This document shows, in pieces, positions 1 through 6,527 of a stretch of DNA of 21,461 bases (its first letter is position 1; the number at the start of each line of letters is the position of its first letter). The DNA lies in the IMG/VR virus record IMGVR_UViG_3300025146_000558, positions 1 to 21,461 of that record; one strand, given 5' to 3'. Source of the stretch: a virus. Under the pieces are notes generated by a model. It was not told the origin of the DNA. It saw nothing but the letters and a program-made list of their open reading frames with translations, and searched no databases. A program made the position numbers and the translations under genes.

Positions 1-375
1 TGGTGCCCCGGATGTACTTCTTCAGCTTAAAGGCTCCGGACCCCATGATCTCTTTCAGCATGATGTCGTTGCCCTTGGCCGCTATAAAGTCCTTGCTGTA
101 GATGGCCATCCACCCCTGGGCCAGCATGGGCAACAGCGCAGCGTAGGGCCGGCTCAGCTTCAGCTTGACGGTGTAGTCATCGGGAGTCTCGATGCTCACG
201 ATAGGTTCCAGGTTATCGCGCCGCACGCTGACGTTGCCCTTGGGCGGGTCTTTCATGAACTCCAGGCTGAACTTCACGTCCTTGGACGTCAAGGGGGTGC
301 CGTTGTGGAACTTGATGTTCTTGTAGAGGTAGAAGGTGGCTTCTTTGCCGTCCTTGCTGATCTCCCAGCGCTCTG
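1..375 (-). other. Foreign segment: fragment of a family 5 solute-binding protein (SBP_bac_5)
   Basis: The minus-strand frame over this stretch carries the conserved block of periplasmic peptide-binding proteins: a tryptophan-containing AERWEIS, then DGKEATF, KFHNGTPLTSKDVKFSLE, an IETPDDYTVKLKL strand and IMGSGAFKLKKYI. Such proteins deliver peptides to ABC importers and have no place in a capsid operon. No start codon or signal peptide of the transporter gene is present; the fragment begins mid-domain, fused to the phage frame. The right border is set at about 365-390 by where capsid-like residues give way to transporter-like ones. The exact nucleotide cannot be fixed because a short PDWAE/LAE-type similarity spans it. 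Confidence 0.8.
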
Positions 376-655
376 CCCAATCGGGGATCGAATCGGTCTG
401 CAGCACCGTCGCGTATTTCAGCGGCCGGTAGTGCTCGCGCACGAACTCGAGCACGTAGTTCAGGTCGCGCGCGAGCGGGACGGCGCTGTCAGAGCGGACG
501 CCGCGGGCGAAGTCCATTTGCCCCGCTTGCTGCATCGACTGTGCCCAGCCGAGATCGATGAGCCCATCGGCGTCGAGTCGCAGCACGGTACCGCCGCCGC
601 TCGACGCCCCGCCCGCGCCGTCGCTGAACCCGAGGTCGACTGTAGTAACTTCCAC
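1..655 (-). CDS. Major capsid protein N-terminus joined in frame to an ABC substrate-binding protein (partial, chimeric)
   Basis: An open frame starts at GTG 655-653, 7 nt or so after a purine-rich AAAGGGAAG, and runs 218 codons off the left edge. Residues 1 to about 92 resemble the N-terminus of DUF2184-type major capsid proteins (LARDLNYVLEFV, then RPLKYATVLQTDSIPDW), and the position after a cement-type gene fits that role. From about residue 93 the protein becomes a family 5 (oligopeptide/dipeptide) ABC-transporter substrate-binding protein, with WEISKDGKEATF, KFHNGTPLTSKDVKFSLE and SIETPDDYTVKLKL. Base composition also drops: by hand count the first 120 nt are 66/120 G+C, against 44/60 in a phage sample at 9841-9900. 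The two halves have unrelated functions, so a misassembly or unusual recombination is likely. The capsid reading is moderate; the transporter reading is strong. Confidence 0.7.
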   Translation of the reverse strand, partial: MEVTTVDLGFSDGAGGASSGGGTVLRLDADGLIDLGWAQSMQQAGQMDFARGVRSDSAVPLARDLNYVLEFVREHYRPLKYATVLQTDSIPDWAERWEISKDGKEATFYLYKNIKFHNGTPLTSKDVKFSLEFMKDPPKGNVSVRRDNLEPIVSIETPDDYTVKLKLSRPYAALLPMLAQGWMAIYSKDFIAAKGNDIMLKEIMGSGAFKLKKYIRGT

Positions 656-692
656 TGTTCGCTTCCCTTTCAGGCCGGAGTCTCGGGCTGGC

Positions 693-1466
693 TCAGTTCG
701 CCTTGTTCAGGCGGATCTCGACGAGGCCCGCGCCCGTGCGGGAGTGATCGAAGAAGCAGCCCGGAATCGCAGCCGCCTTCTGGTTGTCGACCACGGTGTA
801 GAGCGCGAGGGCCGCGGCCGTCGGGGCGGAGAGCTCCACGACGTCGATGCGGTTACCCACCACCAGCGTGACGGTGCACTCGGTCGTGCCCGCTGCGCTG
901 TAGTTGGCGCTCGCGTCGATCGCCGCCACGAGGCCTGCAACAATCTCCGCGGCGCTCGCCGAGCCGTCGGTGTCGTAGGAGAACTTCTCCTTGAGGACGC
1001 CGTTGAAGAGCTCCACGGAGTACTGGCCTTCGACCGTGGAGGTGGTGTCGATGACCACGGTGCCGCCGCTGTTGGCGCGCACCTTGCCGAGCACGGTGTT
1101 GCTCCCGCCGTCGCTCGTGTGGCGGGCAAACACGGGCTGGTTGGCCACCACCGTGCCCTCGGCCAGCACGTTCATATGCCCGGCCTCCATCAGCGCCACG
1201 GCCTCGTTGTCGGCGTAGTGATGGGTGGCGTCGAAGTCCTCGCTCATGGGGCGGAAGACGCTGAAGCCCACGCCGGCCGCCACGAGAGCTGCCGTGGTGG
1301 GCGACACGCACTCCTGCCCCGCCGTGCCCGACGGCGCGAGCAAGAGCCCTTCGGCGACGCCGGCGGCCTGGTTGAGCGCGCGGGTCGAGACGAACGCGCC
1401 GAGCCGGCTGATGCAACCGGCCTGGGCGAGACCGAGGGTCTCTTGGGGCGTGAGGAGGGACGTCAT
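693..1466 (-). CDS. Putative head cement/decoration structural protein
   Basis: This encodes 257 residues from ATG 1466. An AGGAG sits about 13 nt upstream and the start is 6 nt after the DUF2213 stop. The sequence is rich in Ala, Thr, Val and Gly, with many short alternating beta-type stretches (for example GGTVVIDTTSTVEGQYSVEL) and no membrane segments, as expected of a soluble virion protein. I recognise it mainly by context: in phages with DUF2213 and DUF2184 proteins, a cement protein (phage Gp24 type) commonly lies between the protease/scaffold gene and the major capsid gene, exactly as here. A cement protein would bind the outer capsid lattice and stabilise the expanded head. Another minor head or head-fiber protein is the main alternative. 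Confidence 0.55.
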   Translation of the reverse strand: MTSLLTPQETLGLAQAGCISRLGAFVSTRALNQAAGVAEGLLLAPSGTAGQECVSPTTAALVAAGVGFSVFRPMSEDFDATHHYADNEAVALMEAGHMNVLAEGTVVANQPVFARHTSDGGSNTVLGKVRANSGGTVVIDTTSTVEGQYSVELFNGVLKEKFSYDTDGSASAAEIVAGLVAAIDASANYSAAGTTECTVTLVVGNRIDVVELSAPTAAALALYTVVDNQKAAAIPGCFFDHSRTGAGLVEIRLNKAN

Positions 1467-1472
1467 GGGGGT

Positions 1473-2651
1473 TTACTTTGCTCCTGCGGCGGGTGCCCCG
1501 AACGAGGCGTTGAAGGCGTCCGCGCGCTTGTCCGCGCGCTTTTTGGTCTGGGTGCCACCCGACGAGTCCAGGATGGGCGAGGGCGTGTGCAACGCCGGCG
1601 GCGCCTTGCCGGCCTGGTCGAGCTTGATCTTGAGGTGCGCGGCGACGTAGCCCGCGCGCTCGGGGTCGCTCGAGAGCTTGGCGGCCTCCGCCATCACGGC
1701 GGGCCCGACCGCGTCGGCGCGCACCTGGTCGCGGCTCTTGCCCGTGAAGTCGTACGGCTTACCGTCGACCTTAGGCAGCGCGGGCAGCATGCTCTGCCGG
1801 AACGCGAGCTCGTCCTGCACGAGCTTGTTCACGTCGATGGCTGCGAGCTTGGCCTCTGCGGCGTCGAGCTTGGCCTTCTGCTCGCCGTTCAGCGTCTGCG
1901 CAGCGGTGAGCGCTGCGGCTGCGTCGTCGGCGCGCTTGGTCTGCGCCGCGATGGTCCGCTCGAGCAGCGAGAGGTGGGTGTCGCTGCCCTTTTCCACGTC
2001 GATGCCGTCGACCTTGACGAGCTGCTTGGGGGCCGCGGCGGCGGAGGTGTTGTCATCGTGTCGTACGAGCATCGGGGTGGGCTCCTGGTTGCCGTCGAGG
2101 CGCAGGCGCGCTCCCGATCCGGCGCGCGCATGCCCCGGCGGGAGCAGCGCCAAATGGTTGAAACGGATGTTGGTCTGCCGCGCGTCGTAGTGCTCCCCGC
2201 TCGGGGCGATACCGCTCTCGAGCACGACGTCGGCGAGGTAGCCCATGCTGACCTCGACGAGAGCCTTCGGATCGGTCGGCGGCAGGTCGATGCGTTGCAG
2301 CGTCGCCGCATCGTTGACGACCAGGGCAGTGTCGACCCATTCGGCGGGGCCGTCGGAGCGGCGGGCGGCGGGCGCGTCTGAGACGTGGCCGACCGACAGC
2401 TGCCGGTAGTTCTGAGGCGTCACTCCGCCAGGGGGGTGACCTACCGTGATCGGGATGGAGCCCAGGGTGGCCAGCGACTCGGGCGCGAACACAGCCTCGG
2501 CCGGGCGGAACTCGCGGACCACGTTGCCGCGCTCGTCGGTGTAGGTCTGCACCCCCGTGCGCGACACCGACGCGGGCACCCGCGCGCCGCCCGCGCCCGT
2601 GCGTTTGGCGCGGTCGAGTCTGCCGACGTCAAAGCGCTGGACGCTCGCCAC
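1473..2651 (-). CDS. DUF2213 head-maturation protease/scaffold-type protein
   Basis: This encodes 392 residues from GTG 2651. The N-terminus (DRAKRTGAGGARVPASVSRT) matches the usual start of DUF2213 proteins, and no nearer start exists. Residues 1-185 form the DUF2213 domain. GHPPG at 71-75, VSMGY at 134-138 (Ser135) and NHLALLPPG at 165-173 resemble the His and Ser blocks of the S78/U35 prohead-protease fold; catalysis is inferred, not shown. Residues 225-290 are Ala/Glu/Lys-rich and likely coiled coil, and the tail ends in a Lys/Ala-rich stretch, as in scaffolds fused behind a protease. Its place between minor head and cement/capsid genes fits assembly of the prohead and self-removal by cleavage. 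A repeated 17-bp motif lies 38 nt upstream of the start. Confidence 0.75.
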   Translation of the reverse strand: MASVQRFDVGRLDRAKRTGAGGARVPASVSRTGVQTYTDERGNVVREFRPAEAVFAPESLATLGSIPITVGHPPGGVTPQNYRQLSVGHVSDAPAARRSDGPAEWVDTALVVNDAATLQRIDLPPTDPKALVEVSMGYLADVVLESGIAPSGEHYDARQTNIRFNHLALLPPGHARAGSGARLRLDGNQEPTPMLVRHDDNTSAAAAPKQLVKVDGIDVEKGSDTHLSLLERTIAAQTKRADDAAAALTAAQTLNGEQKAKLDAAEAKLAAIDVNKLVQDELAFRQSMLPALPKVDGKPYDFTGKSRDQVRADAVGPAVMAEAAKLSSDPERAGYVAAHLKIKLDQAGKAPPALHTPSPILDSSGGTQTKKRADKRADAFNASFGAPAAGAK

Positions 2652-2689
2652 TGCATCGGATCGTAGGGGCGGCCGGCCCGGCCAACCAC

Positions 2690-2706
2690 GGCAGAATGCC
2701 CTAACG
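2690..2706 (-). promoter_or_regulatory. Repeated motif upstream of the DUF2213 gene (copy 1)
   Basis: On the minus strand this reads CGTTAGGGCATTCTGCC. It differs at one base from the copy at 7956-7972. The last base lies 38 nt before the GTG start of the DUF2213 gene, and the motif overlaps the TAG stop of the upstream winged-helix gene. It may be a phage promoter element, an operator or a processing site. No standard -35/-10 pair is visible. Confidence 0.45.
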
Positions 2707-3009
2707 AGTCGTGGCTCGGGGTGCGGGCTCGGCGAGCGCGCCCGCTTGTAGCTCGGCTACGACGTCTTGCACGCCGCTCGCCGTCAGCCGCTTGCTCGAC
2801 GAGCAGTACAGGCCCTTCTTTGCCATCCAGTGCAGTCGCTCGAAGGCCGAGGGCTTGCTGATATGGAGCGCCGCGGCGAGCTCGCCCAGCCCCGGGGCGT
2901 GACCATGCAGGAGCGTCAGGCCGGCGACGATGTGCAGCGTGCGGCGCTGCTCTCGGGTGACGCGGCGCGGGGGGCGATCGGGGCGACGGGTCTGTTCCGG
3001 CGTCGCCAT
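2701..3009 (-). CDS. Small LexA-type winged-helix DNA-binding protein
   Basis: This encodes 102 residues from ATG 3009, 8 nt after the preceding stop. Residues about 18-80 match the LexA DNA-binding domain: REQRRTLHIVAGL, then LLHGHAPGLGELAAALHIS as the helix-turn-helix, then AFERLHWMAKKGLYCSSSK as the recognition helix and wing. There is no autopeptidase domain, so it is not a full LexA. It sits inside the head gene cluster, directly before the DUF2213 gene and next to one copy of the repeated motif. A role in tuning late gene expression is therefore plausible but unproven. The GTG immediately before the ATG is an alternative start. Function as a DNA-binding protein is fairly secure; its target is unknown. 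Confidence 0.65.
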   Translation of the reverse strand: MATPEQTRRPDRPPRRVTREQRRTLHIVAGLTLLHGHAPGLGELAAALHISKPSAFERLHWMAKKGLYCSSSKRLTASGVQDVVAELQAGALAEPAPRATTR

Positions 3010-3017
3010 CACGAAGC

Positions 3018-3215
3018 TCAGGGCTGCACGAATCCGAGGAACACGCCCGCCTGAATCAGCGTGTCGCCCAGAATGACCCCGGCCATGCCGCGATCGGCCT
3101 CGTCGACCTCGGTCGCGATCATCGTTTCCGCCGTTGCGACCGCCTCCCGCCACTGTTCCAAGGTGGGATGGTCGGGAAGCTTGGGCTTGCGGACTTGAAA
3201 TTCTTGCCAGGTCAT
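3018..3215 (-). CDS. Small conserved-type protein of unknown function, head cluster
   Basis: This encodes 65 residues from ATG 3215, which overlaps the stop of the MuF gene as ATGA. The protein starts MTWQEFQVRKPKLPDHPTLE and contains a short helical stretch and a C-terminal hydrophobic run (GVILGDTLIQAGVFLGFV) that could be one weak membrane segment or a buried helix. I do not recognise the family. Translational coupling to the head-morphogenesis gene suggests production with virion proteins, and third-codon-position G/C bias supports it as a real gene. Confidence 0.6.
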   Translation of the reverse strand: MTWQEFQVRKPKLPDHPTLEQWREAVATAETMIATEVDEADRGMAGVILGDTLIQAGVFLGFVQP

Positions 3216-4918
3216 GGGGACGCCCTCCGCAAGCGTAGCACGTTGCCCACCAGGGCGTGGGCCTTCGGCGCCACGCGCGCGAGCCAGGCCGGCGCAGCGT
3301 GGTAGGCCGCGAAGGCCTCGGCGAAGTACTCGGCGGCGCGCTGGTGCGGCAGGGTGTCCGGATCTTGGGCGTAGTCGGTGAGATACTCCCGGTCGCTCGC
3401 GCGCCAGCGCTCCTGGATCAGCCGGTCGATGCGGGTCGCCAGGGCCCGCTGCGGCCCCGCTCCGGAGAACGAGCTACCGCCGTGGCGCAGGTGCGCATGG
3501 TGTCCCAGCTCGTGGTACATCGTATTGCGTGCCGCTTCGGCCTGGGTCCCGGGCTGCGTGCCCATCGACCAGAGCTTGCCCGGGCCCGGCGTCTCGGGCA
3601 GAGCGCGCCCGAGCGCCTGCAGGCGCTCGGTCTTGATGTGGACGTCGGCCGTGCCGGGAAAGTACAGGCCCTCGGTGCGCGCGATCGCGAGCTCGGGGGT
3701 GAGCTGGACGACACCGAGTCCCTTCAAGCCGACGGCTTCGGTGGCGGTGGCGACGGCGTCCCGCACTTCTGGCGGCACGGACGCTGCGATCTGCACGCGC
3801 TCGGCGTGGCGCTGGAGGATCTCGTGCGCGTTGGCGGCCCGCTGCTGGCGCTCGAGGCGCGCCCGCTGCTCGCGTTCGGCCTCGGCACGCGCCGCCTCTG
3901 CCGCGCGCCGTTCTTCGGCGAGCCGCGCCGCTTCTCGCTCCACCTCGCGCTGGGCGCGCTCCTCCTCCAGGCGCTGCCGCTCCTGCTCCACCGGGTCGAC
4001 GAGGGGCTGGGCGAGCTCCTGCTCCTCGGGGGCGAGGGGCCGCTCGCGCGGGGGCGGGCGAGGCGGCACGTCATTGGCAGGGTGATCGTTGGCAGGCTCC
4101 CCCGGCTCCGGGAGATCCGTGGGCAGCACGGGGATGGCAGCGCAGCGGCACTGGAAGTCGCCGCCCGGGTGCTCGCGTCGCCCCGTCTTGGGATCGACGA
4201 CGGGCGGCGAGTCCCAGCGCTGCGTCGTGCCCTCGAGCTCCTCGTGCCGGTGGCGCACGCGTTCGTCGTCGGAGGTCGACCAGGTGTACTCCGCGATCCC
4301 GGCTTCGGTCTGCCGCTCCTGCTGCACCTGCCCGTAGAGCTTGAGCGTCTGGTCGCGCGCGATGAGCTCGGCCCGCGAGCGCACGACGCCCAGGCGCTCC
4401 TGGATGCGCTCGCGGATCTCCTCCACCCGAACGCCCTCGCGGATCGGGCCGTCGAGGATACCCGCGACTTCCTGGCGGGCCCGCTCCTCCAGCCGGATGA
4501 GGGACGTGTTGCGCTCGACCCACGCCGTCTGCAGCTCGGCGGCATTCGGCAGCACGTCGCCGAGCGGCACCGGCACGACGCGTTGCAGGTCGCCCGCCGC
4601 CTGGCGGTCGACGAGGCGGAACATGCGCTCGAGGAAGGGCCTCGTGAGCTCGCCCTCGGGCACGCGCCCGAAGACCTCGTCGAGCGCCGCGCCGCCCGGG
4701 CGGACCGATGCCGCGTCCTGCCGCGCTGCATCTTGGCGGCCACCGAAGCGCTGCTCTAGCAACGGCCCGAGGGCGCGCATCAGCCGATCGGTGTAGGCCT
4801 GGACCATGCCGATGGCCGCGACCTGCATCCGCTCGACCAGCTGCAGCGGCGGCCGCGGGCCCTGGCGCGAGGAGGTGCGCCGGATCCGGGTGGAAGTGCG
4901 CCGGGCGCGCTCGGCCAT
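3212..4918 (-). CDS. MuF/SPP1 gp7-like head morphogenesis protein with C-terminal zinc metallopeptidase domain
   Basis: This encodes 568 residues from ATG 4918, placed directly after the TAA of the previous gene. Residues about 130-265 form the phage Mu F head-morphogenesis domain: AELIARDQTLKLYGQVQQ at 183-200, WSTSDDERVRHRH near 213-225 and FQCRCAAIPVLP at 255-266. Proteins of this type are minor capsid components that enter the prohead near the portal. Residues 290-375 are Glu/Arg/Ala-rich, a likely long coiled coil. The last 190 residues form a separate domain with HELGH at 469-473, the zincin motif HExxH, followed by AAEYFAEAFAAYH at 528-540, which could give the third zinc ligand. MuF proteins with variable C-terminal effector domains are known in temperate phages, so a delivered protease is possible; a virion-processing role is the alternative. 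Confidence 0.8.
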   Translation of the reverse strand: MAERARRTSTRIRRTSSRQGPRPPLQLVERMQVAAIGMVQAYTDRLMRALGPLLEQRFGGRQDAARQDAASVRPGGAALDEVFGRVPEGELTRPFLERMFRLVDRQAAGDLQRVVPVPLGDVLPNAAELQTAWVERNTSLIRLEERARQEVAGILDGPIREGVRVEEIRERIQERLGVVRSRAELIARDQTLKLYGQVQQERQTEAGIAEYTWSTSDDERVRHRHEELEGTTQRWDSPPVVDPKTGRREHPGGDFQCRCAAIPVLPTDLPEPGEPANDHPANDVPPRPPPRERPLAPEEQELAQPLVDPVEQERQRLEEERAQREVEREAARLAEERRAAEAARAEAEREQRARLERQQRAANAHEILQRHAERVQIAASVPPEVRDAVATATEAVGLKGLGVVQLTPELAIARTEGLYFPGTADVHIKTERLQALGRALPETPGPGKLWSMGTQPGTQAEAARNTMYHELGHHAHLRHGGSSFSGAGPQRALATRIDRLIQERWRASDREYLTDYAQDPDTLPHQRAAEYFAEAFAAYHAAPAWLARVAPKAHALVGNVLRLRRASP

Positions 4919-5152
4919 TTACTCTCGCCGCTCGGACTCCAGACGAGCGCCGGGGCGGTCAGGGTCTGGGTCATCGTACTCAAGCACCAGGTGGCCCTCT
5001 GTATCCCGGCTCTCGATGAGCCTCGTGGCGTGGACGGCGGTGTTGTTCATGAGCACATCGGCCGCGAAGGCCGCGTACTGGTGCTGGTCGGTGGGGGCAC
5101 GGTCCTTCGGGGTGAACTGCTTGCGTCGCGATGCCATCGTCAGAGTCTCCAT
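4919..5152 (-). CDS. Small unknown protein in the head cluster
   Basis: This encodes 77 residues from ATG 5152, overlapping the stop of the LamG-like gene by one base (TGATG). A later ATG at codon 6 is possible. The sequence begins basic (ASRRKQFTPKDRAP), has a short helical centre (DQHQYAAFAADVLMNNTAV) and ends acidic and Arg-rich (YDDPDPDRPGARLESERRE). No domain is recognised. Its stop abuts the start of the MuF gene, so it is probably co-translated with minor head proteins. Confidence 0.6.
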   Translation of the reverse strand: METLTMASRRKQFTPKDRAPTDQHQYAAFAADVLMNNTAVHATRLIESRDTEGHLVLEYDDPDPDRPGARLESERRE

Positions 5153-5943
5153 CAGGTGGGCCGCTCGAAATCGTAGTAGTTGGCGATCTGCTGCGCGGTC
5201 AGGTTGTCGCCGAACACGAACATGTTGGGTCCGAACTCGCTGCCTTCTTCTTGCGCGGCCGCCGGGGTGTCCGTGTTGCTCACGGCCCCCAGCAGCATGT
5301 TGCCGCCGGGCGACTGTAGGAGACCAAGGGTGCCGCCAGCGCCAAAGCTGGACCACGCGGGGGTGAGCAGGACCTTGTCGCGATACGTGTTGAGGTTCGC
5401 GTCGCCACCGCGGGACGAGTCGTATTGGATGTAGAGCCCTTGCCACGCGCCCGCGGTGAGCACGTTGGCGTACGTGGCGCGGCGCCCGTTGACGTTGGTG
5501 ATGTAGACATCGACGAGCAGGTCATCGCCATTTGTCGAGATGTCGAGCTTGTGAAAACCCGTCGCCGCGCCGGTGCCGATGGCGAGATAGAGAATTCGCG
5601 CTGAGCCCGCAACGTTGACCGGCTTCCACCAGAACCAGAAGCCGAGCTTCGTGGTCATGTTGTTGATGGTCGGACTGAAGGGCCAGACGTGGACGTCGGT
5701 GCCGTCAAAGACCATCGTGGGCAGACCGTTGGCACTCGAGCCCACGGCGCAACGACGATCGGTGTCGACCTGCGTGACGGGGTTGCCGGGATTCAGGACG
5801 TCGACGATGCTTGGCGTCCACTCGCCGCCGCTCTTGTCGGACGCAGCAAGACGCAGCCAGCCCTTGAGGGCGGAGTCCTGAGTGGGCACGAACCGGCGCC
5901 GCCGCCGCTGCCGAGTACCGAGGCTGAGGGTCAGGCCGCTCAT
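5152..5943 (-). CDS. LamG/concanavalin A-like fold virion protein
   Basis: This encodes 263 residues from ATG 5943, overlapping the previous stop as TGATG. After a basic N-terminus (TRQRRRRRF) the protein is beta-rich, with features of LamG/ConA-like jelly rolls: W-rich strands (LGFWFWWKPVNVAG), a GLYIQYDSSRGG strand and the typical end block FGPNMFVFGDNLTAQQIAN before YYDFERPT. These domains usually bind carbohydrate or act as decorations on capsids and fibers. It sits between the portal and MuF genes rather than with tail fibers, so a head-surface decoration is a reasonable inference. A tail or adsorption role cannot be excluded. Its composition is lower in Arg/Glu and higher in aromatic and Asn residues than its neighbours, as expected of a beta-structured virion protein. 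Confidence 0.65.
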   Translation of the reverse strand: MSGLTLSLGTRQRRRRRFVPTQDSALKGWLRLAASDKSGGEWTPSIVDVLNPGNPVTQVDTDRRCAVGSSANGLPTMVFDGTDVHVWPFSPTINNMTTKLGFWFWWKPVNVAGSARILYLAIGTGAATGFHKLDISTNGDDLLVDVYITNVNGRRATYANVLTAGAWQGLYIQYDSSRGGDANLNTYRDKVLLTPAWSSFGAGGTLGLLQSPGGNMLLGAVSNTDTPAAAQEEGSEFGPNMFVFGDNLTAQQIANYYDFERPT

Positions 5944-6515
5944 CAGGTGGATACCTCGACGCCGCCCCCCTTGACGCCGAGCTGCCAGGTGCCCGCGGCA
6001 TCGAATTGTGCCGGCGCCACGATGCCGAATAGCTGCCCCGGCAGCAGGATCAGCGGATCGTCAAAGTGCCAGATCTCGTCGTAGTCGAGCCCAGCAGAGC
6101 CCGCCTGCGACAGCATCAGCCGCGCTCGCGTGGGCGTCTCGTACGTAACGCTGGTCATCGTGAGAGCGCCGGTCGTGGCGACCTGCCCCGTGAGCAGCGT
6201 CTCGGTCGCCTCCGCCGAGTGATCGCGCACCACGTCAATTGCGGTGCCGTCGGACGGGTCGCCGCCCGAGCCGCGTTTGAGCGACAGACGCCGTCCGGCG
6301 GTCACGGGGGTCGTGAAGCTGACGAGGCACGTGAAGTGCAGGTGCACCCACTTGAGCAGGTACTTGCCCGTGGCAGCGAGCGGGTACCGACCCGCAAACA
6401 CCGTGGAGCTCGCGGCGAGCGCCGCGGCGATGGTGCCCGTGAAGCCCGCGAAGGACTGGCCGCGATACAGGCCACCCAGGGCCGCTTCGACTTCGAGTGC
6501 TTGTTTGAATCGCAT
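5943..6515 (-). CDS. Putative virion structural protein, unknown family
   Basis: This encodes 190 residues from ATG 6515, with GAGGAGAG about 8 nt upstream, which fixes the start. The sequence alternates short hydrophobic beta-type segments (YLLKWVHLHFTCLVSFTTPV; LILLPGQLFGIVAPAQF) with Thr/Gly/Ala-rich turns and has no clear membrane helix or enzyme motif. It lies 12 nt after the portal gene and overlaps the LamG-like gene by one base. That placement suggests a minor virion or decoration protein, perhaps paired with the LamG-like protein. No family is recognised. Confidence 0.6.
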   Translation of the reverse strand: MRFKQALEVEAALGGLYRGQSFAGFTGTIAAALAASSTVFAGRYPLAATGKYLLKWVHLHFTCLVSFTTPVTAGRRLSLKRGSGGDPSDGTAIDVVRDHSAEATETLLTGQVATTGALTMTSVTYETPTRARLMLSQAGSAGLDYDEIWHFDDPLILLPGQLFGIVAPAQFDAAGTWQLGVKGGGVEVST

Positions 6516-6527
6516 GCGCTTCTCTCC

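Noticed and set aside
558-2381. Plus-strand open frame of about 600 codons
   Set aside because: It is antisense to the DUF2213 and cement genes, Arg/Gly/His-rich without domains, and results from few stops in G/C-rich DNA.
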